Shown: in pieces, positions 53,600 to 63,727 of the stretch
Layout: each line of letters opens with the position of its first letter
Position numbering within the stretch: position 1 is the first letter of the stretch
Origin: Oscarella lobularis
Taxonomy: Eukaryota; Porifera; Homoscleromorpha; Homosclerophorida; Oscarellidae
NCBI RefSeq assembly: GCF_947507565.1
Contig: NC_089193.1
Span: 744,001-808,000 of the forward strand
Direction of reading: 5' to 3'
Length of the DNA stretch: 64,000 nucleotides
The notes under the pieces: model-generated
What the model saw: only the letters and a program-made list of their open reading frames with translations
Told to the model about the DNA's origin: nothing
Database searches by the model: none
Position numbers and translations under genes: made by a program

Positions 53600-54260
53600 T
53601 AATCAAAGAAATCTTAGTACCTTTAGCATTTCCATCCACCAATTAGCAAAGGTTCTTCTTATTTGTGACCACATTGCTTCAATTCGTTGATTAAAAATAG
53701 ATCGTCCTTCTCTATAGCTTTTTTCTCCTCGAAGAGCGTCTACGTCGTTGTGACGTTGCATCATTTGGAGTGGTGCTATTAGGCTGTGCTCTGTCCCCCT
53801 GTCTGATCGTATAATTGTAGGACAGCCTAAAGGGACAACCGTTACGTCAGTGAGTTTATCCAAAATTTATTTACATTTTTCCTTTAGGCAACAGTCGATA
53901 TAAAGGTCGGCCACTTGCCGTGGATTCTTGTTGCTTGATATCAATTTGAGCCATAAAATTTTACGGGGAAAATCTGCAAAAGACAATTACACTTTCTTGC
54001 GCTGTCGAAATACAACGTACCCATCAACGCAACCGTGAATGTCAAACCCGTGCGGTTTTAATTTGTCGTACCCATCGATGTGCCAAACAAAGTTTGGCCC
54101 CTTCAAATAGTGGTGTTAGATGTATACCCTAATAACAATAGAGGAACGGTACCTGAGCTGTGTACTGGCGTCAACGAAAACGGCGTCTTCGTCTGAAGTC
54201 AACTCCAACAGGGTCCAGAATGGCGACAATCTGGCGTACCAGTTCCCTGTCACAATTTTG
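53600..54260 (-). pseudogene. Intron-bearing integrase-core gene or relic
   Basis: Minus-strand exons: DPVGVDFRRRRRFRRRQYTA (about 54220-54160); NFVWHIDGYDKLKPHGFDIH then GCVDG (54103-54030); FPRKILWLKLISSNKNPRQV to CLKEK (about 53968-53885); and GCPTIIRSDRGTEHSL, EGRSIFNQRIEAMWSQIRRT to MEMLK (about 53835-53620). Introns are short with gt/ag ends. This is the integrase-core family whose members read GPN-x-x-WHxDGYDKL. The catalytic Asp residues (HIDGYD, RSDRG) and the Glu of NQRIE are kept. No stop was seen inside these exons, so it may be intact, but both ends of the gene were not found. Confidence 0.65.
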
Positions 54261-54876
54261 TAGGAAAGCATAACATGATAATAGTTTTGGCGTACCTCGG
54301 CACTCTACGATTGAGTTTCTGCTGAACGAGCTTCCATTTGTGTCTATAGCCGGCGTCGCCATGACTGGATGACAAAATTGCCTAAAGAAGAAATAACAGT
54401 GCGGAAAGACGACGTGGGCAAAGTCGCACTTGCACTTGCCGAAGTATTCTACGAAAAGACGCCTTTTGCCCAACCTTTCGCCGAAGGCCTTTTCTTCTGA
54501 GATGTCGTTTCAGAGTTGATATACTACAACGAAAAGAGACAAACTACATCCCAAAGCATGAGAAAGTGCGAATATGAAGAAGCGCACCTTAGGTGTACTC
54601 CGCTTCGAAGGCTCAAATGAGCTAGAATCGCTGCGTACGATTTTCCTCGCCGGAAATACTCTCTAATGCGACGCGACGTTACGTTGGAAATCTAAAATCA
54701 CGCTTGATCAACGTTGCTGAGGTCAAATTACTGATATGAAGACAAACCATTTTGCTGGAGGAACTACGCATGCGCCTACAGTCGCTCATTCGTAAGCTTC
54801 ATTCCTTTGCGTTTCTCGACGATTTATCGTTCTTCGTAGTCGTTTACTGCTTGATCACTGTCATTTATGTACTGCA
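54261..54876. other. No confident gene
   Basis: A minus-strand frame (54473-54171) may hold the N-terminal exon of the integrase; its last part is the DPVGVD exon. The rest is unassigned. Confidence 0.35.
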
Positions 54877-55226
54877 ATGCGTAAGGGAACGAAGAAACAG
54901 TCCGGTGATGTTGTTCGAACGTTTTTGGCACGGGAATACGAAGACGGGAGGATCGAAGAGATTGCCGACCCGGACAGAAGTGAAGGTGAGACTGTATATG
55001 TTCCTAGCTGCTAGATTGGCACATTCTTTAAACAGCGGCCCGCAAACAGGACGGTCTTGAGCAGCTGCGAAAGAAATATTCCACGGTTCGAAAAGGAAAG
55101 GCATTTAGAGTTAAGGCAGATAAAGAAAAGGCAGCAAAGGGAGGTGCAAAGCTAAAGCAGGGAAAGGCATGGGAAGATGCAGACAGCAGCAGCAACAGTG
55201 AATGCGAAAAAGTGCATGACCCGTGA
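54877..55226 (+). CDS. Small two-exon gene, 99-aa charged protein
   Basis: Exon 1 54877-54985 (ATG; MRKGTKKQSGDVVRTFLARE, then IEEIADPDRSE, donor gtgaga). Exon 2 55036-55226 (acceptor aaacag; RKQDGLEQLRKKYSTVRKGK, KAWEDADSSSNSECEKVHDP, TGA). The 109+191 nt join in frame to exactly 100 codons, which supports the model. It is rich in Lys, Arg and Glu, with a Ser run near the end. No domain or family recognised. It lies 470 bp upstream of the kinase gene on the same strand, and could be an independent small gene or the 5' part of a longer one. Confidence 0.5.
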
Positions 55227-55698
55227 TCTATTGACGTTCACTTTCACATCGTTTATCACTAGATGATTGAATTGTATCCAAGAGCGATGAATAGAAAGCC
55301 ATCAGGAGACATTTCTCTGCGGAAAAGTGAGGAATTTCCACCTGACCTGATGATTCTATCGGTACACTTGGGGGAGACGACAACGCTTGACGACAACGCA
55401 TATGAATTATTCTTCTCCGATAAAAGAAATTCCCAGCGGTGCGGGCTACCGGTATCCATGCAAATCATCTGACAGTAGTGTGCTAAGCTCATTTTGTAGG
55501 CATTTTGCTGTTTCAGTGTCACCATCGAAGCCTCACCATCATTAGTAGCAGCGTCATTGATCCAAAGGCAAAGCAGAGCGCGCCCTTCACCCTTGGAATT
55601 TTCAAGCTTTCGCAAGGACGAAAAAATCTAACAATTTTTGCAGCCTTGGAACTCGGTCAGTCACTTAGTTAGTTACACGTTTTAGCTCTTCCGTTGAA
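55227..55698. other. No confident gene
   Basis: A 118-codon minus-strand frame (55615-55259, MRKLENSKGEGRALLCLWIN) and a 69-codon plus frame overlap. Neither shows recognisable features. Confidence 0.35.
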
Positions 55699-57089
55699 AT
55701 GTGGAGATCATTTGTAGATGATGATGACGACAAGCCTCTTCCGGAACGCTTCACAGACATTTTCACACGTCTCCGTGGTAGGCATTGTAATCAAAGGTGA
55801 CATTAAATGGCTTTGTTACATTTGGCCTAACTGCAGCGAAGCCTGACGGAAGAAAAGTGCGTGAAGACGAGGAGAAACGCACAAGACAAGGATTCGTGCA
55901 GATAGACGATGACATTAGTGTGAAAGTTCTTTCAGGCGACAAAGGTGAAGAGGATTAATATATTCTTATCATCTGATGTACAATCTGCAATTAGATGTTA
56001 CACACGAACAGACTGCTCCGAATGCAGTGTCATTATCAATGGCAGGATTTAAGCTAGGTACATTACATCTATTACAATGATGTCATAGACGACTAATCTC
56101 CTTGACAGAACGTGAAAACATTGCATTGGGTGACAAACTAGGACGCGGCGCTTTTGGCGACGTCTATCGCGCGTCAATGGCTTCTTCAGAGTACGCCGCG
56201 AAGGTGGTAGCATTTGAACCGAATGAAAATCACGACGGCGAAGCGCGCATTATGGCGTATGTTGCTGCAATGTGAGTTCATAACGTCGTAAGGATTTCTT
56301 TTTAGGAAACTGAACCACCCGAACGTCGTTCGCTTTTATGGTTTTGTCAGCGACGACAAAGGGGTTATATTGCTCACAGAACTTGTCAAGGGCGGGGACC
56401 TACACACCCTATTGTTTTGTCCAGACCAGCCGGTTTGTTTACTGGAATATCCGTTTTTACCACGTACAGCTTCTTATGTCTTCAGATGTTGACTGACAAA
56501 GATAAGGTCGCCATCGCCGTGCAAACTTGTGCAGGATTGATCTATTTGCACAAAAACGATGTAATTCATTTCGATATAAAGTCTAGCAACATCTTGGTGA
56601 GACTGACATGACGGTGCTAGACTTCTACAATGATTTTTTGAGTTCCAGGTAGCGCTTCCGCAAGTTTGCGCCAAGATATGCGATATGGGTATATCGCGTT
56701 TGTGCGCAAAAACGTGTTACACTATGAAGCACCGTCGAGGCACATATCAGTACTCGTCACCAGAGATATTCAATCCTGATGAGAAAGTGACGAAGGCAAC
56801 GGATATTTGGTCCCTTGGAGCAGTCATGACTGAACTTTTCGGTGATTCGGAAGTTTGGTCTGATGCCACTGCCCAACAAATCATAGGAGCAATTCAAGGA
56901 GGTTACAATCGACCCCCGAGAGGGCCGACCACTGCTCACTTGCCACCTAAGGTCAGAGGCATTGTCGAAAAATGCTTCACTTTTGAAGTGTCAAATCGGC
57001 CTAATGCCGAGGACGTAATGAGGGACTTGCAGCAGCTTTCGCGACTCTCACATAAGCGCCTGCATGTGAGAATCTCCGAAGATGAGTGA
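55699..57089 (+). CDS. TKL-like protein kinase, six exons, HFD/DMG variant
   Basis: Exons 55699-55777, 55837-55944, 56109-56271, 56306-56432, 56486-56596, 56649-57089. All introns are GT-AG and every phase fits, giving 343 codons (342 aa). Kinase features: Gly loop LGRGAFGDVYRA (73-84), Lys in YAAKV (K94), probable alpha-C Glu E107, hinge LLTELVKGGDLHTLL. The catalytic loop is HFDIKSSNIL (187-196), with Phe in place of Arg of HRD; Asp189 and Asn194 are kept. CDMG (207-210) replaces DFG, Asp208 kept. SPE (233-235) replaces APE, and DIWSLGAVMTELFG is the alpha-F helix. All metal- and ATP-binding residues remain, so activity is plausible. The short N-terminus is acidic. A tyrosine-kinase-like Ser/Thr kinase is the best guess. 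It is the best-supported host gene here. Confidence 0.9.
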
Positions 57090-57397
57090 TTTCAGCCCCG
57101 GTAATGAGAACGTAATGATACAAACGGAATCTAATGTTTTTTTATAGATTGTTTTGACACCTTTGTCTCCTTGTGTTTGCGAAGAAGTTTGTAAGGACCA
57201 AATTGAAGCCGCGATCTTTGGCGGTGCGTTCAAGATTATTAGTCATCTAAAACCTGAACTTCAGCAGTGATGCAACCGCTTTTTCGTTTGGGGGGTTAGC
57301 GTCACTCTGCAAATTTTTCAAATAATACTCTGAGTGAAAGAGATGAAGTTTCCTTTTTGCACGACTTCTGAAGTAAAATGTTATAAAACGTACAACG
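57090..57397. other. 3' flank of the kinase gene, no gene seen
   Basis: A T-rich start (tgtttttttatag) may serve 3' processing. No clear polyadenylation signal was identified. Confidence 0.35.
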
Positions 57398-57905
57398 AAG
57401 TTTGTCAAAATGTATTTTCACTTTCAACAATGTGCTGTGTACATGTTTACTGCACATTGCACACCGTACAATGTTCACTGCACATTGCAAGATGTTCATT
57501 GTACCTTGTTCTTTGTACATTGTACATTGTACATTGTACATTGCATAATGTACACTGTACATTGTACTTTGCACACTCTACATTGTACACTTCACATTGT
57601 ACATTGTACATTGCACACTGCACATTGTACATTTTGCATTGTACATTGTACATTGTACATTGTACATTGTACATTGTACATTGTGCAATGTGAAGTGTAC
57701 AATGTAGAGTGTGCAAAGTACAATGTACAATGTACAATGTACAATGTACATTGTACATTGTGCAATGTACAATGTACAATGTACAATTTACAAAGAACAA
57801 GGTACAAAGAACAATGTACAAGGTACAATGAACAGCTTGCAATGTGCAGTGAACATGTACACTGCACATTGTTGAAACAAATTCAAAACTTTGACAAACT
57901 TTGAT
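57398..57905. repeat. Palindrome built from TGTACATT units
   Basis: Left arm (57398-57599) and right arm (57693-57905) are inverted copies. They share the outer part (aagtttgtcaaa, caacaatgtgc) and an inner block (actttgcacactctacattg then tacacttcacattg). The centre is pure 8-bp tgtacatt repeats, themselves nearly self-complementary. All long open frames here are repeat artefacts. Confidence 0.88.
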
Positions 57906-58699
57906 GTTTTTTATAATATTTGCTCTAGATGGATGGCTTGCAGAACGAAGCTCTAGCTGTTTCATTTAATGTGCGAGACCATCAAGAGCGCGAATTCGAA
58001 CACAATTTCGCTACTTTTAACCCGCAAGAAGAGTAGTCTCTAGACCGGAAGGGAGCGATAATTTATATATACCCCACTAATTTTCTCTTCTGATTGGCTC
58101 GCAATCACGTGCCATCAATAAGCGGATGTCATTAAACGTCACTAATTAGATTTTCACCTTCCTAATTAGTATAAGGTAACGAGTAACTTAATTACGTCCA
58201 ATCGTCACCGCTCCTAACCCTACCTTCTAACAATAACCCTAACCCTAAAGGAAGTTTTGCGGAAAAATGGTGCCTCTTGACCGTGTGCAATTTCGCGCAC
58301 AAAATGGTTTTGACAAAATCTTTTTTAAAATCTCCGCAATCGTTTTACCAGATTTTACGCACTCATGACATGAGACACCTCTATGCAGCGTTGGCGCAGA
58401 ACTATCGCTTTGGCTTTTTACGTCGAACTGCCTAAATATTGACGTTATTTCAGGTCCATTCTCTTCATTGCTAAGTGTAGAAACTCTATCGTTCTTTCCA
58501 CAAAATAACTTACACATCCCTTCATTTTGTAAAATATTCCTTATTTTAAAATTACCTATTGTTCCTCAGCCTGATCAAATGACAGAAATGTGGCAAGAAT
58601 CCTTTCGTTGCTTGAGTTAGGTATTAGTATATCGGATCTTCATCCAAGCATGAAAAGTTGATGGTACTTGCTGCGACCCAATGTTGTTATCAATATTAC
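57906..58699. other. Non-coding, with telomere-like motif
   Basis: No gene. Around 58212-58250 the sequence has cctaaccctacc and taaccctaaccctaaag, an interstitial telomere-like (TTAGGG)n remnant on the complementary strand. Confidence 0.45.
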
Positions 58700-59532
58700 C
58701 ACGGATCTTAGAGGAGATGGATAGGCAACGCGCGCACGTTGCAGTACATTGTGACGTTTAATCCGTGCCTGGGTTACGCCCCCTTGCCCACTTGTGACGT
58801 CGCTCAGAAAACACCCCATTCCTCCGAGCGCGAAGGCACTCCAGCCTTTGGAGCAGCTTGAGAAGGTTACTCAATGCCTAAGTAACGCTTCCGATAGCTG
58901 TTCCTAATAAGCGATGCTTTCCCGAAAGGGATATCGGCCCGTTTCTCCCCAGCACGCGATGAACCAGACTTTGTGCGATTTTTATGACGATTCTACACGT
59001 TTACAGAACCCCAAAGTCCATTCACATTGTAGACTATACACGTGAAAGTGCAACTGTCGTACCCAAGATCATCTGCAATCTCTAATAGTCAAAATCGCGA
59101 CGATTTTGTGACGTGCTGAAAGTGAGCGTGCTAAAAAATCGTCGCGATTTTGACTATTGGAGATTGCAGATGATCTTGGGTACGACAGTTGCACTTTCAC
59201 GTGTATAGCCTACAATGTGAATGGACTTTGGGGTTCTGTAAACGTGTAGAATCGTCATGAAAATCGCACAAAGTCTGGTTCATCGCGTGCTCGGGAGAAA
59301 CGGGCCGATATCCTTTTCGGGAAAGCATCGCTTATTAGGAACGGCTATCGGAAGCATTATTTAGGCATTGAGTGACCTTCTCAAGCTGCTCCAAAGGCTG
59401 GAGTGCCTTCGCGCTCGGAGGAATGGGGTGTTTTCTGAGCGACGTCACAAGTGGGCAAGGGGGCGTAACCCAGGCACGGATTGAACGTCACAATGTGCGC
59501 GCGTTGCCTATCCATCTCCTCTAAGATCCGTG
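58700..59532. mobile_element. Nearly perfect 833-bp palindromic (foldback) element
   Basis: Two arms of about 400 bp (58700-59110 and 59137-59532) are inverted copies with very few differences, separated by about 26 bp. The ends are cacggatcttagagg and its complement. A perfect 7-bp TSD, atattac, flanks it (58693-58699 and 59533-59539). No gene. A 7-bp TSD with very long inverted ends is known from Galileo-type foldback elements, but I cannot prove that family. A solo arm is at 41855. Confidence 0.88.
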
Positions 59533-59699
59533 ATATTACGAAGAGACATAGCGGCTTGTATGGAACGAAATAATAAATTTTTAAGTACCAGGTACTGTAC
59601 GTCAAACTCTTTCACCGAACGAAGAGATGAAATGCCTTATGATATCGATAACAAAGACGTGACAGGATGCAAAGCGCGCGTATCCTGCGTGTGGTGCAT

Positions 59700-59905
59700 T
59701 TTCAAATTGTACCTTGCCCAATGCAAATCGCAAATTGCGCATTGTACATTGTTCACTGGACATTGTACATTGAACATTGCACTCTAAACATTGCACTCTG
59801 CACATTTTACATTGTACACTGTACACTGTACACTGTGCACTGTGCACTCTACATTGCACACTGTGCCTTCTCTCCAATATACAATGTACAATGTACAGTG
59901 TACTG
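59700..59905. repeat. Second TGTACATT-type repeat cluster
   Basis: Degenerate units such as attgtacattg and acactgtacactg, ending with an inverted part (aatgtacaatgtacag). Same unit as in the palindrome at 57398-57905, more diverged. Confidence 0.75.
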
Positions 59906-59969
59906 AAAATGACCCTTTAGGGCCACCATACGTTAGCCTAATAAGGCATGACCACTGCTATGGCTCTTC

Positions 59970-60567
59970 CTCTCTGCGTCAAACTTTGTCATCAGGCCCG
60001 GCGACAACAAGTCCACTTTGGAAACGAATGAGGAAATTGAGGCTTACTGCTTCTCGATTTGGGCAAGTCATCAACAGACGAGTAGATGTCTATTCTTCTG
60101 CCATCCTGAAAAGCTTCTTCAGTCAGAGAGAAATTCGCTCCCCTTCGATTGCCTCGGGAATCGACATGGAAGAGACTGCCGTTTTGGCATACGAAGCAAT
60201 GACTCGGCTCAAAACGCAACGTGCTGAGCTATTCATCAATCCAAAGTATTGCTGGCTTGGAGCGACGCCGGATCGACTAGTGTACGACTCCAGCGAAGAG
60301 AACAGCAATGGGCTCGTTGAAATCAAATGCCCGTACACATTCAGGAATAGTCGTCTAACAGACGTAGAACTGAAGCGCTCGTTCTGCTCCATTGTCGATG
60401 ACAAGATTCGTTTGAAGAGGAGCCATGCGTACTTTTATCAGGTCCTGGGACATCTGGCCATTGCCCAGTATAGCTGGTGTGACTTTGTCGTTTGGACAAA
60501 AAAAGATATCAAAAAGGAGCGCGTGTACTTGACGAATCAAAATGGACTACTTGTCTGCCTAAACTAA
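59970..60567 (+). CDS. YqaJ-type (lambda exonuclease fold) nuclease
   Basis: About 200 aa. The frame is open from 59791, but its first part is repeat DNA. The protein probably starts at a splice acceptor (gtcatcag near 59994) or an unseen exon, so the start is uncertain. The domain reads WKRMRKLRLTASRFGQVINR, GIDMEETAVLAYE (Glu), LGATPDRLVYD (Asp), then GLVEIKCPY, the E-x-K catalytic motif of the PD-(D/E)XK fold, and YFYQVLGHLAIAQYSWCDFV. All YqaJ catalytic positions are present and the frame is unbroken to TAA at 60567. It faces the ISL2EU-type transposase with 90 bp between the stops. I recall that ISL2EU elements carry a YqaJ gene beside the transposase, so both likely form one element. 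Confidence 0.85.
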
Positions 60568-60657
60568 CAGATTTTTACTTCCAGTACATAACAGAAGATA
60601 AACGATTTTAGAACAGGTATCAATGTCATAGTCAGTGATGTCATAGTAAGTGGTGTA

Positions 60658-61690
60658 CTATTTTCTCAGTTTCGGTAAGAAGTTGCTCAGATAGCAGCAG
60701 ACTTTCCACACTCGATTCAAATCACGGTGCATCGACATAGGAAACACAAGGCTTAGGAGTTGAAAGCATTTTATTCTGCCTATGGCTCTTTCAACATCAA
60801 CTCGAATCGATGCAATTCTTCGAGTCTTTGTTTCGTCTTCCGTAGACAACTGGGCCCTTCCTAACATGAACGGCGGTATATTCAAAGATATTCCTTTTGA
60901 TCTAAGCATTTCTTCGATCTCAAAGCCTCGATCAGCCATCACACTGTCACCGATTTCCATCATTTCGATAATTCCGCAGTCTTTCACGATTGCTTTGTCT
61001 GACGTTCGTCCTCCGTAAAGGTCAGACACAAATGAAACTGATCCATGAGGCGAAATGGCGACTAAACCTTTTGCAGTGTTATGGTGCTTATATGACGAGA
61101 ATGTTGCGCTTTGCACTGCTGTCGAGGATGAAACTTCTATGAATATCTCTGTGCAGTCTAGAATTGCCCGAGTTGATGGATAAAGGCTACGGAAGTGCTC
61201 GGGCATTTCTTGCTGCACTGTCGTCTTGTCTGGCCATATTGGAAGCTGAGTAAGCCTTTCGTCTATGACATGCAACCATGTTCTCCAAATACGACTAACT
61301 TAAGAACAAGAAATTCCAAACCGATTGGCTAAGTCTGTTTCATCGTCGGAGGCGACAAAGCACCATGAAAAATTCATTTTTCTTTGACAGCTGACTGGGT
61401 CTCCGTGCCTATGCTCAGTGGGGCCTCTCTCATTGTAAAGAATCTTGTCAGCAATTTTTGCAAAAAGATTTTCGTATAGGATATTGAAGGTTACGTAATC
61501 GTCTATTCCAGTGTAGTGCCGAAAAAGATCGTGATCATCTGCCTGGACAATGCTTTCTAACGATAAAGTCTTCATGGCTATCTCTTTCTGCAGGCCTTCA
61601 ACTTCCTTCTGCATTCCTTCAATTTCCTTCTCTTTTTTCTGAACGGCCTTCTCTAGAGCGACTACTGCATTTAATACATTGTTGAGGCAC
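60658..61690 (-). pseudogene. ISL2EU-type DDE transposase with stop and frameshift
   Basis: Starts with a coiled coil (KEKEIEGMQKEVEGLQKEIA) near 61650. Then LFRHYTGIDDYVTFNILYEN, a helix-turn-helix (DLANRFGISCS), an in-frame TAA at 61302-61300, and VSRIWRTWLHVIDERL. The DDE_Tnp_4 domain has ILDCTEIFIEV (Asp), YKHHNTAKGLVAISPHGSVS, VMADRGFEIEEML (Asp), and VDVERAIGRIKCF (Glu), ending NFLPKLRK. A frameshift near 61330-61370 separates EFFMVLCRLRR from TDLANRF. The catalytic triad is intact but the gene is broken twice. Convergent with the YqaJ gene. Confidence 0.85.
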
Positions 61691-62646
61691 GATATTATAC
61701 CTTAAATCCTTTGCAGTGAAAAATTTCCACTCGCGCGTGCTCTCCTCATCCTTCGCACGTTGCAGAAATGTTCTTTTAAGAAGATGTTACAGCGAATCAC
61801 ACATTGTAATAACGCTTTTCCTTTACATTATGTTTTGCCACCATTTCAAACAGTTGCCGTTTCTCGCTTCTCCCAAAGGATCTAAGAGAGTCACTGACGT
61901 CTCTGTGAAATCAACCAGCTACAATTAAAGTACTTTTTTATTTTATTATTTATCTTAATTTTCAAAGATGACTTACTCCCAGGATCCGATTCACATTGCA
62001 AACATTAATTGGAAATACTAACAGCCGCACTGCAGGAGATATAATCTCATGCTGAAGTAAGGCAAAATTATTTACTTGGGAATGAATGAATGAATGAATA
62101 CATAAATGAAAATACGTATCTTCGTTAGCTATTTTGCCACGCGACCAAATTCTCTTCTAGCAAGATAGTTACACTACAGGGAGTCCACTACCCTGACATC
62201 AACGGCGGAAGTATGTGTCACAGAGAGAGAGAGAAATGTACGGATAATCTAAACATGACGAGAAAGTGCAACTGTCTGCTAACGTCAATAGGCCGTAAAA
62301 ATGTCATGCATTATCCGGCAACCAGCGCCCATGCCAGAGACCGAGGATATTTTTGACGTAACAGCTATAGCTATAGCCTTGAAAAGCTATTTCATTTTGT
62401 ATCGCGCATCTGCCGGCATCTAACTCTACCATAGTCTAAAGTACCATAATAAAAAATTTTTTTACAAAGTTTTACCAAATCAAGCGAAGCGTAGGTTAAT
62501 ATCCACGGCTTCCTGTTTTCGTCTGTTGGTAAAGTGAATGGGCTTCGACGCTTCGAAATTTCTCTCAGTAATCTTGCCAATAAAACTTCTCTTGAATATT
62601 ACTCACATGACATTAGTGAAATCGATACTTAGGGTCACTGTGACTC
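61691..62646. other. No confident gene
   Basis: A minus-strand block at 62580-62400 (LLREISKRRSPFTLPTDENR) is protein-like and might be a further exon of the neighbouring minus-strand gene. A gaatgaatgaatg microsatellite lies near 62086. Confidence 0.35.
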
Positions 62647-63727
62647 TTATACCCACGACGGCTGTGCTTGCGCTTTTAGAATAGCTCTTCGTCGTTTCCA
62701 CTCCTGACGTCTCGTCAAAAGTCTTCTGCTCAGCGCTGCCATTGACATGGTCGTCCACTCTGGTCTACAAATACTGGAATAGTATCTTAAATAGTAATTC
62801 CGTTGCGAAGCACAGACATTGTGAGATTTTACGCTGCATGGTTCATTTTTGGTAAATTTTCGGCAGCAATCACCGTGTAAGGCGAAGGAGCACGTACTGC
62901 ATGAAATTTCTGCACAACAATTTTTTTACTCTCACAATTATTAAAACAGGTCGAGGCTTATTTCTAACCTAAGGTGTTGGAACCAATTCCTGTGTTTTTT
63001 AGGCCCAGAGAATCAAGAATTGCTATCGACCTCTCTTCGACCGTGACAACCTATTGGACTGTCATCTCCAGTGGACAACAACGATTATGACCTACCCCTA
63101 GCATCCAATGATTCACATCGTGAATTGGTATTAAAATACAGTTAACGTCATCTAAGTTTCGCTGTAGATGAAAAGAATGAAATTTGCTGAATGTAGTGAA
63201 TGTTTGGAGTACTGTACCTGAAGTAACATCGCATTTTTTGGCCTCGCGATATTTCCTCTCCTCGCAAGGAAATTACTTGCAATTGTGTCAAACACAGCAA
63301 TTTTGTGTGACGGAGAAAGGGATTTCAAAGCGAGGGCCAGAAAGGCATTTATGGCCTATAAGGCACAAAACAGTTAATAATGACATATGAGAAGTGAATG
63401 TCACGTACACATCCTGTAAGCCATCGATTGTTCCAAATTCTCAGGATGTCGTCAAGGTAAAGAGAGACCTTTTCAACTCTTCCAATCGGATAGCCGTACC
63501 CCGCCATTGATTGTAGCTCAGCGACAGCCTACGTAGAAAGACAAAGACGTTTTCACTGCAGAACGCGTATTATGCAACACTAACATCAATGGCATGAAAT
63601 GCTTTTTTTTCCACGGTTCTTTCTCAATTGACGACGGCCATAGACTTTTCTCGTTTTCATCGTTGCTGCTAGTGGCAATTGCGTCGTTCAAACCACATCT
63701 GTTCTCGAGAACCAATTGCCGAATCAT
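62647..63727 (-). CDS. Ulp1-like protease-type gene with Cys-rich end, partial
   Basis: Minus-strand exons with matching phases: block 63727-63590 (MIRQLVLENRCG); 63528-63409 (AELQSMAGYGYPIGRVEKVS, LYLDDILRIWNNRW); 63355-63218 (INAFLALALKSLSPSHKIAV, NFLARRGNIARPK). An exon then starts at 63161: CILIPIHDVNHWMLG, a 45-bp intron (gtaggt...caatag), then TVEERSIAILDSLG. His in NHW and Asp in LDSLG fit the His-Asp of Ulp1/SENP (C48) cysteine proteases; the catalytic Cys exon was not found. A last block (about 62953-62647) is Cys-rich (NCCAEISCSTCSFALHGDCC), zinc-finger-like, ending RAILKAQAQPSWV. Ulp1 domains occur in several DNA transposons, so this may be transposon-derived. Confidence 0.55.

Noticed and set aside
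57410-57965. Several overlapping 90-170 aa open frames rich in Cys, Tyr and His
   Set aside because: All are translations of the TGTACATT repeat, open on both strands because the unit lacks stops in most frames.
58205-58255. Chromosome end suggested by ccctaa repeats
   Set aside because: Only a few degenerate units, with genes and repeats continuing on both sides; likewise the ccctaa copies near 17010 belong to the SINE tail.
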